Assembly: GCA_036346375.1 (NCBI GenBank)
Contig: CM070515.1
Coordinates: forward strand, 18,560,423-18,624,422
DNA from: Guadua angustifolia
Lineage: Eukaryota > Streptophyta > Magnoliopsida > Poales > Poaceae
Direction of reading: 5' to 3'
Length of the DNA: 64,000 nt
Part shown: positions 1-11,570 of the stretch, piece after piece
Layout: each line of letters begins with the position of its first letter
How positions within the stretch are numbered: position 1 is the stretch's first letter
The notes under the pieces: generated by a model
The model's input: only the letters and a program-made list of their open reading frames with translations
Databases searched by the model: none
What the model was told of the DNA's origin: nothing
Program-made: the position numbers and the translations under genes

Positions 1-1175
1 GGAGAACCTCTAATAGAGGTCCTCGGCTTCTTGGTCGATAGGGCAAGGTTGTGGTCTCAAGTTGTTCGATAGCCCCTTCCGACCATGCATCTGAAAACAA
101 ATATGATTGTTAGGATAAAAACAACTAACAAACAAAAGTAACCAAAGGAATTTCTTGATACTTACCATGATGCGTTCATTAATGAACTCATCAAGTTGTC
201 CAATAAGGCTAGATGGCTACTATCCAAAGCAGCTTGGTCGAACCAATCATGAGAAACATGCAACATGTATGTAATCCTTGAATAGATCTCCTCAGCTATC
301 AGAATTGACAAGAAAATACCAAAAACATCAATAGATTCTCTTATTAGAAAGAAGAGGTCGGTAATTCAAAATTTCCTTACCTCCAGGCTCATCCTTAATA
401 GGATCCTGGTCGCCTTCTATTCTCTAAGTGAATCTGAACCACCTCTTCACGAGGCTCACCTTGTGATAAAGAAAATCATAAATAATCTTCTGCTCTGATA
501 AGCCCTTTGACACCAACTTGGTGATGAATCTTACAATATCTCGCTCCTCGTCAGTGAGGACTAGCGAATCCTTCTCCTTCACTTCGGCTCTTGTCTACAC
601 TAGGGTTGCTTTCTTGGTAAACTGGAGGCGGCTACCCTCGGAATTTAGGAATAAAATCACTCCCGACGATAATCACGCCATATATCCTTGGTCAGGAGTG
701 AGGGATATTGGGAAGACATTTTATATTGGAGCCTAAAATAAGCGCTCCCAACGATAAACTAGCTCTTGCTATTCCTAGTGTATTGATAGAAATAGCGAAA
801 AAGATGAAATGATGGAGGAATACCAAGAAAAGCCTTACAAAGAGGTGACAAAAAGCTCAAAATCAAACTAGAATTTGGAGAAAGGTGGTGAAATTTGATC
901 TCATAGTGATCGAGCACATCGGCTCAGAATTCGCTCCTAGGAAGACGAAAACCTAACCTGACAAAAGAGGCGAAAAGAACAAGGCGCCCTTCTTCGGGCA
1001 TGGGCTTCATATGCTCTCCGCTAAGATCCCACTTCAGCATTTTACGCGGAGGGATCAGGCCTTGCTCCTCAAGCTCCCTAATGTTATCTTCAGTAAGAAG
1101 AGACTTATCCATGGCAATGAGTTGCGTAGAAGAAGATTGGGGACAAAAGGACTCGATATATTCTAAGGGACTCAA
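1..1175 (-). pseudogene. Decayed antisense accessory gene of a Tat-type gypsy element (PF04195-like), cut by window edge
   Basis: The minus strand opens with an ATG at 1175 and an 83-residue frame ending at 924. Its N-terminus (TEDNIRELEEQGLIPPRK) matches the start of the grass 'putative gypsy type transposon' family. After the stop, the same frame continues with family-like text (LDHYEIKFHHLSPNS) and then breaks up through repeated stops and frame changes towards position 1. The intact relative at 22274-23611 reads NLNPNSIL at the matching place. The gene lies just inside a 3' LTR (1657-2056) and antisense to it, the same layout as in the two other gypsy elements here. The protein's function is unknown; PF04195 is a sequence family and not a proven transposase. 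The rest of the gene and the pol genes would lie left of the window. Confidence 0.72.
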
Positions 1176-1477
1176 AAATTGTTTTACGCTTAAACAACAA
1201 ATGTGTAAGGAGTCTAAAGAAACTTTACCCCCTTACATACAGTTATACAGGGAAAGAATAGGGAATGATGTCTTCAAACTTCCTTTTAGTTATTGAAACT
1301 TTTCATCTCCATTCCTTGATCATACTCTCCATCACAATAAATTGCTAAGAGAAGAAAGAAAGGCGAAAGATGAAAAGCTTCAAGAATTAAGAGAAGAAAG
1401 GCAATAGAGTTCAAAGAAGTTTTTTCCGCGCTCAAGAATCTGAAAGCATGAAGTGCACAAAGGAAGCCTTACTCCCC

Positions 1478-1485
1478 TTTATATA
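1478..1485 (-). promoter_or_regulatory. TATA box candidate for the left-edge antisense accessory gene
   Basis: The minus strand reads GTATATAAAG here, about 300 bases upstream of the ATG at 1175. The equivalent genes at 23611 (minus) and 55747 (plus) have TATAAATA 116 and about 155 bases upstream. The longer distance may reflect an upstream exon or decay. Confidence 0.45.
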
Positions 1486-1640
1486 CATTATTCATCAAAA
1501 ACGGATAGCACCGGTACGGTTACCAATAGTATTGCAAACATTTCCTCATTTATTAGCATTTAAACGGTTAGATAATTGGCACATAACCCCATAAGGTCGT
1601 AGAAGATAAAAAAATCTTGAGTAATATACATATTTACACA

Positions 1641-1656
1641 AGCCTTGGGGGCTAGC
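1641..1656 (+). other. Polypurine-tract region before a 3' LTR
   Basis: The 16 bases AGCCTTGGGGGCTAGC differ at one base from those directly before the 3' LTR of the complete element (24290-24305). This marks the LTR boundary at 1657. Confidence 0.6.
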
Positions 1657-2056
1657 TAACAAGAACTAAAAACCTAATTTTCTTTTGGGCCCTCAACAGT
1701 TAGAAACCATACTCTATTGATGGGCCTATAATGCATAAAGCCCATAACATAGAACGAAGTCCACATTTGACCTGACGATTACGTCTCCAACCAATTTAGT
1801 TAAGATGGTCTATAACATTACTTCACATTGGTCGTCCCCAACCAATAAAACTGGCCAAAACAAGCAGTTATCCCCGTTGTAATCGCAATTGTAATAAGAC
1901 TTCTGATTTTAGATAGAATCCCTGTAATTCTTGTACTTTGTTATGCCACTTGGCTAATAAAGAGGCAATCCCTATATTCCTTTTATAATCTTGTTATATT
2001 AGAAACCCTTTATCATATTTTTATAAGTTCATTTAAGCGACCCTAGATCTTGAACA
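1657..2056 (+). repeat. 3' LTR of left-edge Tat-type gypsy element
   Basis: This follows the polypurine tract and starts TAACAAG, so the canonical TG is mutated to TA. It ends near GAACA at 2056, giving about 400 bp. It is AT-rich with TATA-like and polyadenylation-like stretches around 1960-2020. The internal part and 5' LTR are outside the window, so the end cannot be confirmed by a partner LTR or TSD. Confidence 0.5.
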
Positions 2057-3173
2057 TCGATAAATATGTTAGAAGAGCACCTAAAAGTTTACTTAATATA
2101 TTGCTATTTTTCTTTATGAAAAATCCTATAATATATATAGTTAGACTGAAGACAATTTTGTTGTGTGAAACCAAATATATTGGTTGCCTTCCCTTCCTTG
2201 GAGCCATCTATTTATGGCATTTAGGAATACATTTCTTGCAAGACTTCTGCAAAATGTCCACGTTCCAAACGGACATAAAAGTTATCATTGAATGGTTAAT
2301 AATACTATTGTCCTCGTGCAAATCCAAGAGCGAAGGGTCTGTTTAGATGCCTGTATATCCCTACCCTAGCCCGTATGAGCCATACAGGCTGATAGAAGAT
2401 AGGCTGAGTAGATACAAGATGGTTTGTTTGGTTGGTTGTATGTGTTGATTCTAGCTAAGTTGAGTAGTTGTTTGATTAGATGTCCAAGGGGGGACGGATG
2501 ATTGGATGCAAAAGATGTTGTTTGGTTTGTTGTATCTAGCTGATTATGTTGACTCTCCTGCATTAGGTAGTGAGGTTATCTCCCACCTTATATTAAATTC
2601 AAGCGCTAATGATCCTCTCTTCCCGCCATTTACATCCAAGAGCTAATGATTTGCTCTTCCTGCCAACCGTCGGTCTTCACCGGTGGCAGGAACGTGACAG
2701 CCTGATAGGCCAGGCTATTCGTCGTCCAGGCCACATGCATCCGGTCACAATCGTTGGCATGAATAGAAAAAAGTATTAGGAGAACCAACACAACCTCTCC
2801 ATAGTACATGGCAGTCACTAGTAGAAGAATCATCACCACCTCTCCTTACATTAGGACAGAAATACAATAAAACATTGTTTGTTTCATTCACACAGGAAAA
2901 AATAAATATGACCAACATAATATTCAAGCATGTAAGCATAAACAACTTTCTAGTTTTGCTACATATTCCCTAGCCTGGCTTTTTAGTTTTCAAGGCAAAT
3001 GAAACAAAAAGAGCACCAGCTTGTAATTTTTTAAGAATACATGACAAATACAAAATCTGCCGGTGCGCAAGACAGATAGAAATTGTGCTTAGATTGGAAA
3101 GAAAAAGAATTTGACTATATAGCATAGCAAAAAATATACAAGTTTGAATTCTTCTTTGTATTCAAGCTGCTCT
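2057..3173. other. Intergenic DNA without a supported gene
   Basis: I see no coding region here. At 2337-2356 the text GGGTCTGTTTAGATGCCTG, followed by several TTTGGTTGG motifs at 2428-2445, resembles PIF/Tourist terminal inverted repeats and partly matches the reverse complement of 26582-26602. No matching TSD was found. Short minus-strand frames at 2630-2945 are not recognised. Confidence 0.4.
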
Positions 3174-3417
3174 TCATGAAACTTCGAACTTTTTGTAGAC
3201 AGAAGGACGAATGGGTGGCATCTTTGCTTTAGTATTATCAAACTTGTGAAGGAACTGTAAGAGCTACATGCCAAAAAAACATGCATTAGTTTTGGATTAA
3301 AAGAAAATCATTGCACAAGTTAATTAAACAGACCATATCCTCAGATGAAAGAGCCTCCTCTCCAACAACTGCTTCCATTGCCTCAACATCCATCACAATG
3401 GCATAGTTGGCATGAAT
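3174..3417 (-). pseudogene. Fragment resembling V-type H+-ATPase subunit B, two exons
   Basis: Minus-strand 3417-3334 encodes 28 residues including ANYAI, VMDVEAMEAVVGEEALSSED. This closely follows a conserved segment of vacuolar ATPase subunit B (ANYAIGKDVQAMKAVVGEEALSSED). The segment follows an AG acceptor (ACTCAG) and ends by GT-type sequence. A second candidate exon at 3254-3174 starts after CTTACAG, reads FLHKFD, compared with FLDKFE in the family, then diverges and stops. The nucleotide-binding core of this roughly 490-residue protein is missing on both sides. The family makes the non-catalytic regulatory B subunit of the V1 sector, but this copy cannot. It is a gene remnant, perhaps captured by a transposon. 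The first exon match is good; the second is tentative. Confidence 0.5.
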
Positions 3418-6270
3418 CTGAGTAGCAAATCATGTTAGCCAATTTATAGAAATGTGAAGAAGAATGAAAAGTAATAAAAAGCCTCAAATGCTGAAATGGA
3501 TACCTGAGTGCCATAGTCAGGATTTGAAGCATAGAGTTACTTAATATGTGAGTAGAAAAAACTAACCAAATTTGAATCATCATTGCCCTCAGTATTAAGT
3601 GCTAAGAAGCCTGATATCACCAAGCATTCCTCGGTCCTCTGTTGCTCCACTGCTGCCAGCACCAACAAGCATTCCTCTCCGGCAAACGACAAAGAACAAT
3701 GAAGATCGTGTTAGTTCAAGTGGAGTAATAAGTTTTGTAGGATTTACATGTAAGGTACACACCTATTTGTCAGCCGAAATGCAAGGTCCAACATATCATG
3801 AAGAGGACTTTTGTAGCTAAGCACACTTTAACTGCTCATCTGTAATAACCCTCATTTTAGCATAGAATACTAAAATGAGAATCTAATGTGCATTCCGTAC
3901 TAGTCCCTGGATCAGTAGCTAGTACGCACATTTACAACAATTGGAACCACAACCACACAACATAATATTAAAGCGGAAATTAAATTATACAATGTATCCA
4001 TACAAAACAGAATAAATACTCATATTACAGGAAGAACATATTCTTGTAGTGTGCCCATCCGACCCTCAGGCAACTGACAAGGGTACATCCCCAAAAAGAA
4101 TGGTTTACTTGAAATTCTCGTAACCTGCGATGAAAAGATATTCTTCGAAGCGTCGTAGTCTTAACCACCTAAAACAACATAATAAGCAAGGTTGAGTACT
4201 TTCGTACTCCGCAAGACTTAAGGTGGTATTTGCAAATGCATAAATGCAAGTCATGTCAAAAGAAGTTTCTACGATTAATTTGCATAAAGCAATATTTGAT
4301 TTTCAAGACAAGTTGCAATTGAGAAACGGAATTTGTAAAAGCAAGATTTGTTGATAAGAAATAAGTAAAGCATGATACTCACAGTCCATTGTGCATCCAA
4401 TAATCCATCATCCAAATCCATAATCCAATCATTAAATTCATCAATGTCGTTCCGTTGACATGAAGACATAATCATTCATCCAATAATCCATTTCAAATAA
4501 TCCAACAAGGTCAACCCAATGACTAAAAGATATAATCAGTTGTAAAACAAGTTACAACCCAAAATCCCTTTTCTGAAAATACCAAAATCTAACTCGCATC
4601 AGTTCACCAAGACACTCATAACCGCGGGTACGGCTAATTAATTAGATTTACGCTCTGCAGAGGTGTACAGCTTTACCCACAAGAAATGATCTACCTTTTT
4701 CGCTAAGCCATTTCGACACATGCCTCCAATAGGTCTGTGCCGGTGAGGCGATCATAACATAACTGTTACATTACCTAAACCTGACTTTGCACCAGCCCAG
4801 TGACGTTAATCCTTGCTATGAAGAAGAAACATAACCGGCAGACCTACGTTGTCTTTTGAAGTGGAAATAAGAGCAGTAGACCTCCCCATCTAAAGGTTTC
4901 TTCTCATAACAAGGCATACACAGTTATATCGGTATGCATTTACCCACACTGAGGTGTGGTAACCCCTCACAAGCAAACCTTACCAGAGTGCTTCTACTAT
5001 CTCGCGCCTACCAATGTGCAAAGCCAGATTTAAGCAACTTAATAAGTTAAGACTGCCCCATAAACAGTACTTGTGGTTGCACGGATTTATCTTGGATCAT
5101 ACAATACGACGTTCGGTCCTTAATCCGACACGGGCAATACTCCACCCTACACTACGTACAACTTCCCTTGTACAACCGGCTATTGCCAATAATTGCCCGC
5201 ATCCAAACCATAGTTTTGTTTGAGATTTTTATCAAAATAACCATTAACCAATAGTATCATACCCAAACACATTTTCCATTTTTCAAGAAACATCTTTTGA
5301 TCTAATCATCATCATCATCGATTCATGTTGATTCTAAAGCATGGCTAAGCATAGTTATTAAGTCGCATATACCCCGAATTGACATTATGTATTGTCTAAC
5401 CCTTTTCTATGGTTATCAAGGTTCACATGTTCATACTTATCAAGGAAGTTTCATGAACAACAGGTATATTCTACTATTACCACAAAATAGCGAATTTACA
5501 TCAAATAATCGCATGCATGAAACCATTTGAGAAACAAAAGAAAAATAAATACTGGGATCAATATGGTCAAAGGGGTGCTTGCCTTGCTTATTTGTTGTTT
5601 ACGGCGAAGTCGTAGTTGTAGCCGGTGTTGATGGCGATAGAGTTAGTTACGTCGAGATCTACGCGTAGATTGACGGAAATATAGTAATTAATAAACTTTA
5701 ATAAGGGCAAAAAGAAAGTAGATAGAAAAGCAAATAAAGACTCTGTACAAAGACAGGGATTACTCTTTATGAATTTATTAATTTTATTTTACGAATTCAA
5801 GATGCAAAAATTGGTTGGATTAATAGAATTAATCATTAGTTGCGTGGTTCATTGATTTTACTTTTCATAATGCATTTCTGGAAATCATATCACTTACGGG
5901 TTTTGCTCTATTAGGATTTAGATTCAAAGCAAGATGAAATTAGAATGTTTTTCTAGATTATTATAGATCATGTCTTAAAAATCATCTCTAAGCTATTTGC
6001 TACATAGATTGAGTTTAGACGAGATACTTTGCGGATTGACGAAAAGGCTTAAATGATTACAATTTGTTCATGTATGTATAGTGCTTGTTCTTTGATTGAT
6101 TTTGTGCAGAAGTAGTTTCATATATGTCAGATCTATTGGTTGAGGCTACAGGCATCATTTCCATGATATTTAAGAAGGTTCTGGTGATACAAATGTCTTA
6201 TCTACAGATTTCTTTTTTATTACCGAGAGTGTTTTACTCCAATTACAAAGTTCAGAATTTATAATACTTT

Positions 6271-6665
6271 AGGTTATTCTGCTAACAGGATTTATATGCG
6301 AATCTTGACAAAACAAGATTATTTCTTCAGAATAGGGTAGTCTATACTTTAGAGAGCACTACTAAGTTAATTTCATAAGCTTTAGGATTTGGACAAGATA
6401 TTATATTCATTGCTGAAATGTCTTATACGGCATTATAAAGATTATATTCACGAAATCGGCAAGAAGGTGAAACGCAGGGTTAACGCTTAAAGGTTTTGAG
6501 CTAATAAGATTAATATGCAAACCCTGATGAAATAAGATTATTTCTATAGAACACGATAGTATGAACTTTGTAGAGTATTTCTAAACTGGTTTTATAAGTT
6601 TTAGCACCTAGACAGGTTATTTTATCTGCAGTTGTAGTAGCCTAAATGATCATATTGGTAATCTT
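6271..6665. repeat. Imperfect ~218-bp tandem duplication inside the solo LTR
   Basis: The order of words (GCTAACAGGATTTATATGCG, then AAGATTATTTCT, then a TAGTCTATACTTT-type stretch, then TTATAAG) at 6280-6440 recurs in diverged form from about 6498 (GAGCTAATAAGATTAATATG). The copies differ at many sites, so the duplication is old. Confidence 0.45.
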
Positions 6666-7489
6666 AAATCGGCCAGGATTCAAATTTAATTTCCAACTAC
6701 ACTATACATGATCTTTGTTTCATTTTTCAGGTGTTAGCTGGAAGGAATCCTAGAAATGTTTTAAAGTTATTTTGGCATTATTTTAACTTTAATTGTAATA
6801 GATTACCTATTTATATATTGTTATAATTAACATTCCCTTTCATTAAAAGAATGCAAATTAAATCTTATTTTAAATATTTTTACATACATGGATCCTTACT
6901 ATTTTCAGGAGATTAATATAAATTACTTCATTATTTATGAGCTTTTAGGCTTTCGTTTTTATTAATGGCCATATCACGGTTTTAATGATGATTAACAAGT
7001 AATTAATTTAAACTGAGTTAAAAATTTAAATATTTTTGTATATTTGAGTTTACTAGGGTCCCAGAGGCACATTAAAATTTATTTAATGAGTTTTAGGGAC
7101 TATATTTTCCATATATGCAATAATGTCCATAATAGAGTGTTTATATTATTTCAATTTTAATAATTGTTCTATGACTGAAAAATTAAATGTTTTTGTAGAT
7201 TCTAATTCATCTTGGTCTATTCATCATATGAATATTCATTTTATCATTTTATACTTTACTGTGCATTACTTTGAATTAAAGGCCATAGTGGAATTATAAC
7301 AAAGTTCAATTCAAATAATAATCCTGTAGTTTAAAAATTAAATATTTTTGCACATTTAGATTCTTCTAGATTTTAAATGAATATATAAATTTGTTTCATT
7401 TAAATTGGATTAAAATCACAAAATATATTCAAGATTGTATATTTAATCCGGTTGGAAAATGCATTAGAAATTAGAAATACGTTTTCTTA

Positions 7490-8110
7490 ACGGAGGAGGC
7501 GTATTTCTGAATGAACTGGAGACATCCTGAGCCACTGACATGAAGGGCCCGCTCGACAGAGAGAGATAGGCAGAGGAGGTTTAGGGCTCACCGGCGAGGG
7601 AGCTCCGGCGGCTTTCCGGCGAAGGCGAGTGCACGAGGGGCAAGAGCTCGACGAGGTGCTTCCGGGCCTGGAACCAATTCATCCGGAGATGGTCTGAGAT
7701 GGGCTTTAGCCGAGCTCCAGCGGCGGCGACAATGGTGGACCGGCGGAGAAGAAGAACCAGGGCTCTAGGGATTGAATCGTTAGCTTTTTAAGCATAAAGG
7801 GATGCTAGGGATTCCATTTTTGTGGTTATTTCGGTGAAAGAGACACCGGGTTGAGCTGCCGTCAGATGACCGGAGCTGAGGAAGGAGGTGCACGGCTGCG
7901 ATGAGTTTCGGCATGAAAATTGGTGGAGTATTTTGAGGGCTTTTAATCCTCTAGGATTGGTGATGCTCTAGCTCGGAGGAATTCGGAAATGGTTGGATGA
8001 GTCGGCTGAATTTTGAGCTTGGGCCGAGCTCTAGAGCTCTCGGTAATGGCGGAACTGAGCTGGACTTTGAGCGCGCTAGCAAGAGAAGAAGAAAGGAAGA
8101 TGAGGGAGAG
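7490..8110. other. GC-rich segment within the AT-rich solo LTR
   Basis: About 600 bases rich in CCGGCG, GAGCTC and CGGCGG words stand out sharply from the AT-rich flanks. No reading frame here is convincing. Long grass LTRs often contain such a block near the transcript start, so it probably marks the LTR promoter and leader zone; this is inference. Confidence 0.35.
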
Positions 8111-9558
8111 TGAAAGCGCTACTCAGGTGATCATATGGCGCCTTTTATAGCTGCGGGGTATGAATGAACTCGCCCGGGTTGCGTTCGGTCTCGGTTAGAG
8201 GCTTCACCAGATGGGACAAGAAGCATTGATGGCTTGCACATGAGGAGGCATGATGGTTCCCGGGAAACATGGATGAGGCTGCCGCGTGGAGTCGTCGTGG
8301 CGAAGAATCACTGGCCTGCGGTGCTCATGGCAGAGGAGTGACGCCAGCCACAGGAATGTGCGAAGGAATTTGCTTCGGGGCTTCTTCGGCTGAAGGTAGA
8401 AGATGACCGAAGGGGAGACTGGCGCATAGGCCTGCACAGGAGATCGGGTCCCACATGGCAGCGAGAGGATCGGTGAAGTGGAGCAAAATTAAGAACTAGC
8501 GCCAGCTGAATGAGATAAGGTTCAATGAATCGGTTTCATGTCTCATCAAGAATTTATGAAAATTTTTCTGTAGAATTAATGAGTGGTTATCTATACTATG
8601 TAGAAATTTAGGATTAAAATACTGTTCACAGATTTAATTAAAATTCTGACAATCTGCTCTGCACAGTTTTCTAGTTTCGGATTTTGATTTATCAGACAAT
8701 TCAAATATTTTTATAACTTTTTGAAATTTTGTTTTTCAAATTAATTTGAGCTAATTATTCTTATGTAAAATTTTAAGCTCAAAATATTTCCCCAGGAATT
8801 TATAAAAATTCTGACATTCAAAGTACTAGTTTTCCAATTTCTCTGTTTTTGAATTTTTAAATATTCCAAAATAATTTATTAATTTCTTTAATTTTTACTG
8901 TGTATGAATTTATTACTGGTAAAGATGATATAAAAGTTTCAGATTTAAATTATGAGAGAATATTTTCATTTAATTCTGACATTGTTACTATTGCTAGTCA
9001 AAGTTCATTAAATGTCATTTAATTCGCCCATAAATGCTTGATATGACATTTTAAAATTTGTAAATGAGTCACTGAGGTTTTCCTAGTTTTGTATAAAATT
9101 TTTATTTACTTTATTGTTGTAATCTTTTTGTTCCTCTCTTTATTCATCATTCCAATTTATATTAAATGGATTTCTTAAGAACCAAAATTCAAGGAAATTT
9201 ATGATTAAATGAAATTTCAAATTGAATTTTATTTTCAATTTATTTCCATAATTTGACTGATCTGTAAATTTTATTTTACAGCTCATGCTTTGATTAAAGT
9301 TGATTTCAACATGTTGAGACGAAGGATAAGATTTTAATTCATTCTCTAAATTTTAACTGAAAATTTTATTCAATTTCATTTTCCAAAGTTTTATATTTTT
9401 ACTTTACTATTTAATATTTTCAGGATGTTACATCATCTCATTGAAATCTTAACAATTAACACTTACAATCCAATGTGCTTAATCTAAGCAAAGAAGCATG
9501 CAACTTGATTAAGGTGAGCATACAAGCATCCAACATTTTGAGCAAAGGTTGTCTTGTG

Positions 9559-10100
9559 CTACTTACCTAGTACAACATACAAAAGGAGCAACATTGCAAA
9601 GATAGCTATATTAACTAATTTCTTTAGCATGTCCTCTACTCTTTCCATCCTTTCTTCTAGCATTTTAAGTCTCTTGTTGTCATGTTGCATTTGCTCATCA
9701 GAAGCAGTCGGATGTACATCCCTCTAGCTTGCAACAAGATGAAATGTTACAGCCCGTAGGCCATCATCGCTTGGTAGCAAATCTTCTTGGAATGCAGTAA
9801 TTTGCAGTGCAATATTTTCAACACTGGGGCTGGCTTTATCAGCCCACTGCCAATACCGGCATGTTGTGCCCTTCGAACAGAAAGAATGAAATGGAAGGTG
9901 AAAGTCAAGGAATATGAAAAAAATGAATTACTTCAATAACTTACCAACATATTCGAACACTTCACGAACACTCGAGATGGATTCTTGAGTGTATGGGAGG
10001 TGAACACATTTGCAAGATCTCTGCATTGAGGACATGATAGCTTCATCTGCAATGCCTCTAGCTGTCTCTTTGTCCTACCATTTGATGAAGCTGTTGACAT
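9559..10100 (-). pseudogene. GRF-type zinc-finger protein ORF (one in-frame stop)
   Basis: Exon 1 (10100-9945) starts at an ATG and encodes 52 residues with CPQC, then NPSRVFVKCSN. It ends at TTG/GTAAGT. Exon 2 (9870-9559) follows TTCGAAG, stays in frame, and supplies TTCRYWQW, completing a zf-GRF (PF06839-like) module of four cysteines and the aromatic WxW signature. It continues with a charged coiled-coil stretch (MLEERMERVEDMLKKL) and ends in a hydrophobic membrane-like helix (IAIFAMLLLLYVV), the usual architecture of small plant GRF proteins. One in-frame TAG at 9726-9724 interrupts exon 2. The gene lies 236 bases downstream of the Myb/SANT ORF on the same strand, next to the PIF transposase. 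GRF fingers bind single-stranded nucleic acid in studied proteins; the role here is unknown. Confidence 0.7.
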
Positions 10101-10335
10101 GAATTAAAAGCTTCAAACTTACAATTTAACATTACCATCATAAGTAAGACAAGCATCCATCAGTTGTCTTCAATTAATAAGTCCAGCATCCATCAGATGT
10201 CTTCATTAATAAGTAGGTCAAGCATTCATCAATTTGCTAGATCATCATCACAACCCACCATCAGGCTACATTACAATCTAAAAATAGTTAAACACAGCTT
10301 CTAGGAAGCAAACCTTTCCCTATACCAACATTATA

Positions 10336-11372
10336 TTACATACGGGGGATAGACTGCAAGTGTGAAGTGACCCAAAGGGCACGTCTAGCCTCAGTCATCT
10401 GCACAAATAGTAGGCCCATCGATTTGTGGTCAGCCAAGTATGTCAACACTGCCACGAGGTCCTCTTCACTAAACCTAGGGAGGTCCATCACAGCGCCGTA
10501 CAGACCAGGGGTGGCCTCAGCATGCATAGTGGACGAAATAGCAGCAGCCATTTCACAAACAGCATCTGACATTGTGGTCAGTAGCACGACTTCATCCTCG
10601 GCCAGAACAGGAGCCCTCTTCCTTTTCTCACAAGAGCTGGAGTTGTCCTTGCTCATCCCGTGACCACCAATAGTGGTAGCATCGCCACCGATAGCAGATC
10701 CCCCTCCCATAGCAGGAAGAGTACCATCTACCCCCATACCCTCCAAACCCTCCATCATATCTGAGGAATTCACACCAATAGGTGGTCCTTTCCTATAAGA
10801 GCTATCGCCAACTTTCAAGGGAGAGCCCAAGGCCTCATTAGAACCCATGGCATACCTCCCGGTGGCCTGCGCACCACCAAATATGGTAGCCATCTGAACG
10901 TAGTTCTCTAGAGGCACATTGAGGTACTCCATATCCTTTGGGTGATCCTATGTGCAATGTGAAATCAAGCATGAGATGTAGGTAGAAGCAAAGATAATAG
11001 TTATAGGTGGACAACTCCAATCTTAATGTGGCCCATGTAGTGCTCCTCCTCGAGTTTTATCATGTAGGTGTTGTCATCCCAAAGTGCACAACAGATATCC
11101 TTAAGCCTAGTGGTGCAAACCCACTTAGCATGCCACTTTCGAAGGTGGTTGTACACTTGGGTACCGCTCATGTCAACACCTATATGTGAACTCAACGCCC
11201 TAGCCACTTGATTGAGATGGACCTCTTTGAACCCCTTGTTTGTCTTAACACCTTGGCCTATGAGCTCAACCATACGACGGAGCATGAAACTAGACATGTT
11301 AAAAGTCCAGCGCAAGGATTGCCTACCCCCTTGGCTACCACCCACCCTAGCCTCATCATCCTTGTCAGACAT
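10336..11372 (-). CDS. PIF/Harbinger ORF1-type Myb/SANT-like DNA-binding protein (two exons)
   Basis: Exon A begins at the ATG at 11372 and encodes a Myb/SANT-like domain (PF12776-type): LRWTFNMSSFMLRRMVEL, then KGFKEVHLNQVA, then TGTQVYNHLRKW and a downstream tryptophan. A TAG acceptor at 949-948 of the 10900s opens exon B at 10947 with DHPKDMEYLN, the usual continuation in plant proteins of this kind. Exon B runs without a stop to 10336, with a glycine-rich linker, a basic EKRKRAP patch and a C-terminal helical domain. The exon A donor near 11010-11020 is unclear. PIF/Harbinger elements need this second protein together with the transposase for transposition and nuclear import. It lies about 200 bases downstream of the transposase on the same strand, so it is most likely this element's ORF1. 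No nonsense codon was seen. Confidence 0.75.
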
Positions 11373-11570
11373 TCTAATGAGGCCATCATTTCAGCAAAAG
11401 CAATTAGCAAAAGCAGTTAACATCAAGAAGTAAGCAAACAAATAAAAAAATTTATCATGTTCCATTAAATCATCATTGCATGCAACCATTAGTCTCAGCT
11501 GGAGACAAACACTACAAATGTTCATGGAATAATAAGGAAGTGTAACACCATCACAAGTAAATATAGTACA

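Larger units (their letters stand above)
3836..9437 (-). mobile_element. 5.6-kb solo-LTR-like insertion with TSD TCATC
   Basis: The block 3841-9432 starts TGTAATAACCC and ends GGATGTTACA. Read on minus it begins TGTAACATCCTG and ends GTTATTACA, like the long LTRs of grass Tekay/Del-type gypsy elements. The five bases TCATC flank it exactly at 3836-3840 and 9433-9437, a perfect TSD. There is no gag or pol frame inside. The best reading is a solo LTR produced by LTR-LTR recombination; a large non-autonomous element is the alternative. The boundaries are well supported, the lineage assignment less so. Confidence 0.65.

Noticed and set aside
8204..8437. 77-codon minus-strand frame inside the solo LTR
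   Set aside because: Lies in GC-rich LTR sequence without start context or family resemblance.
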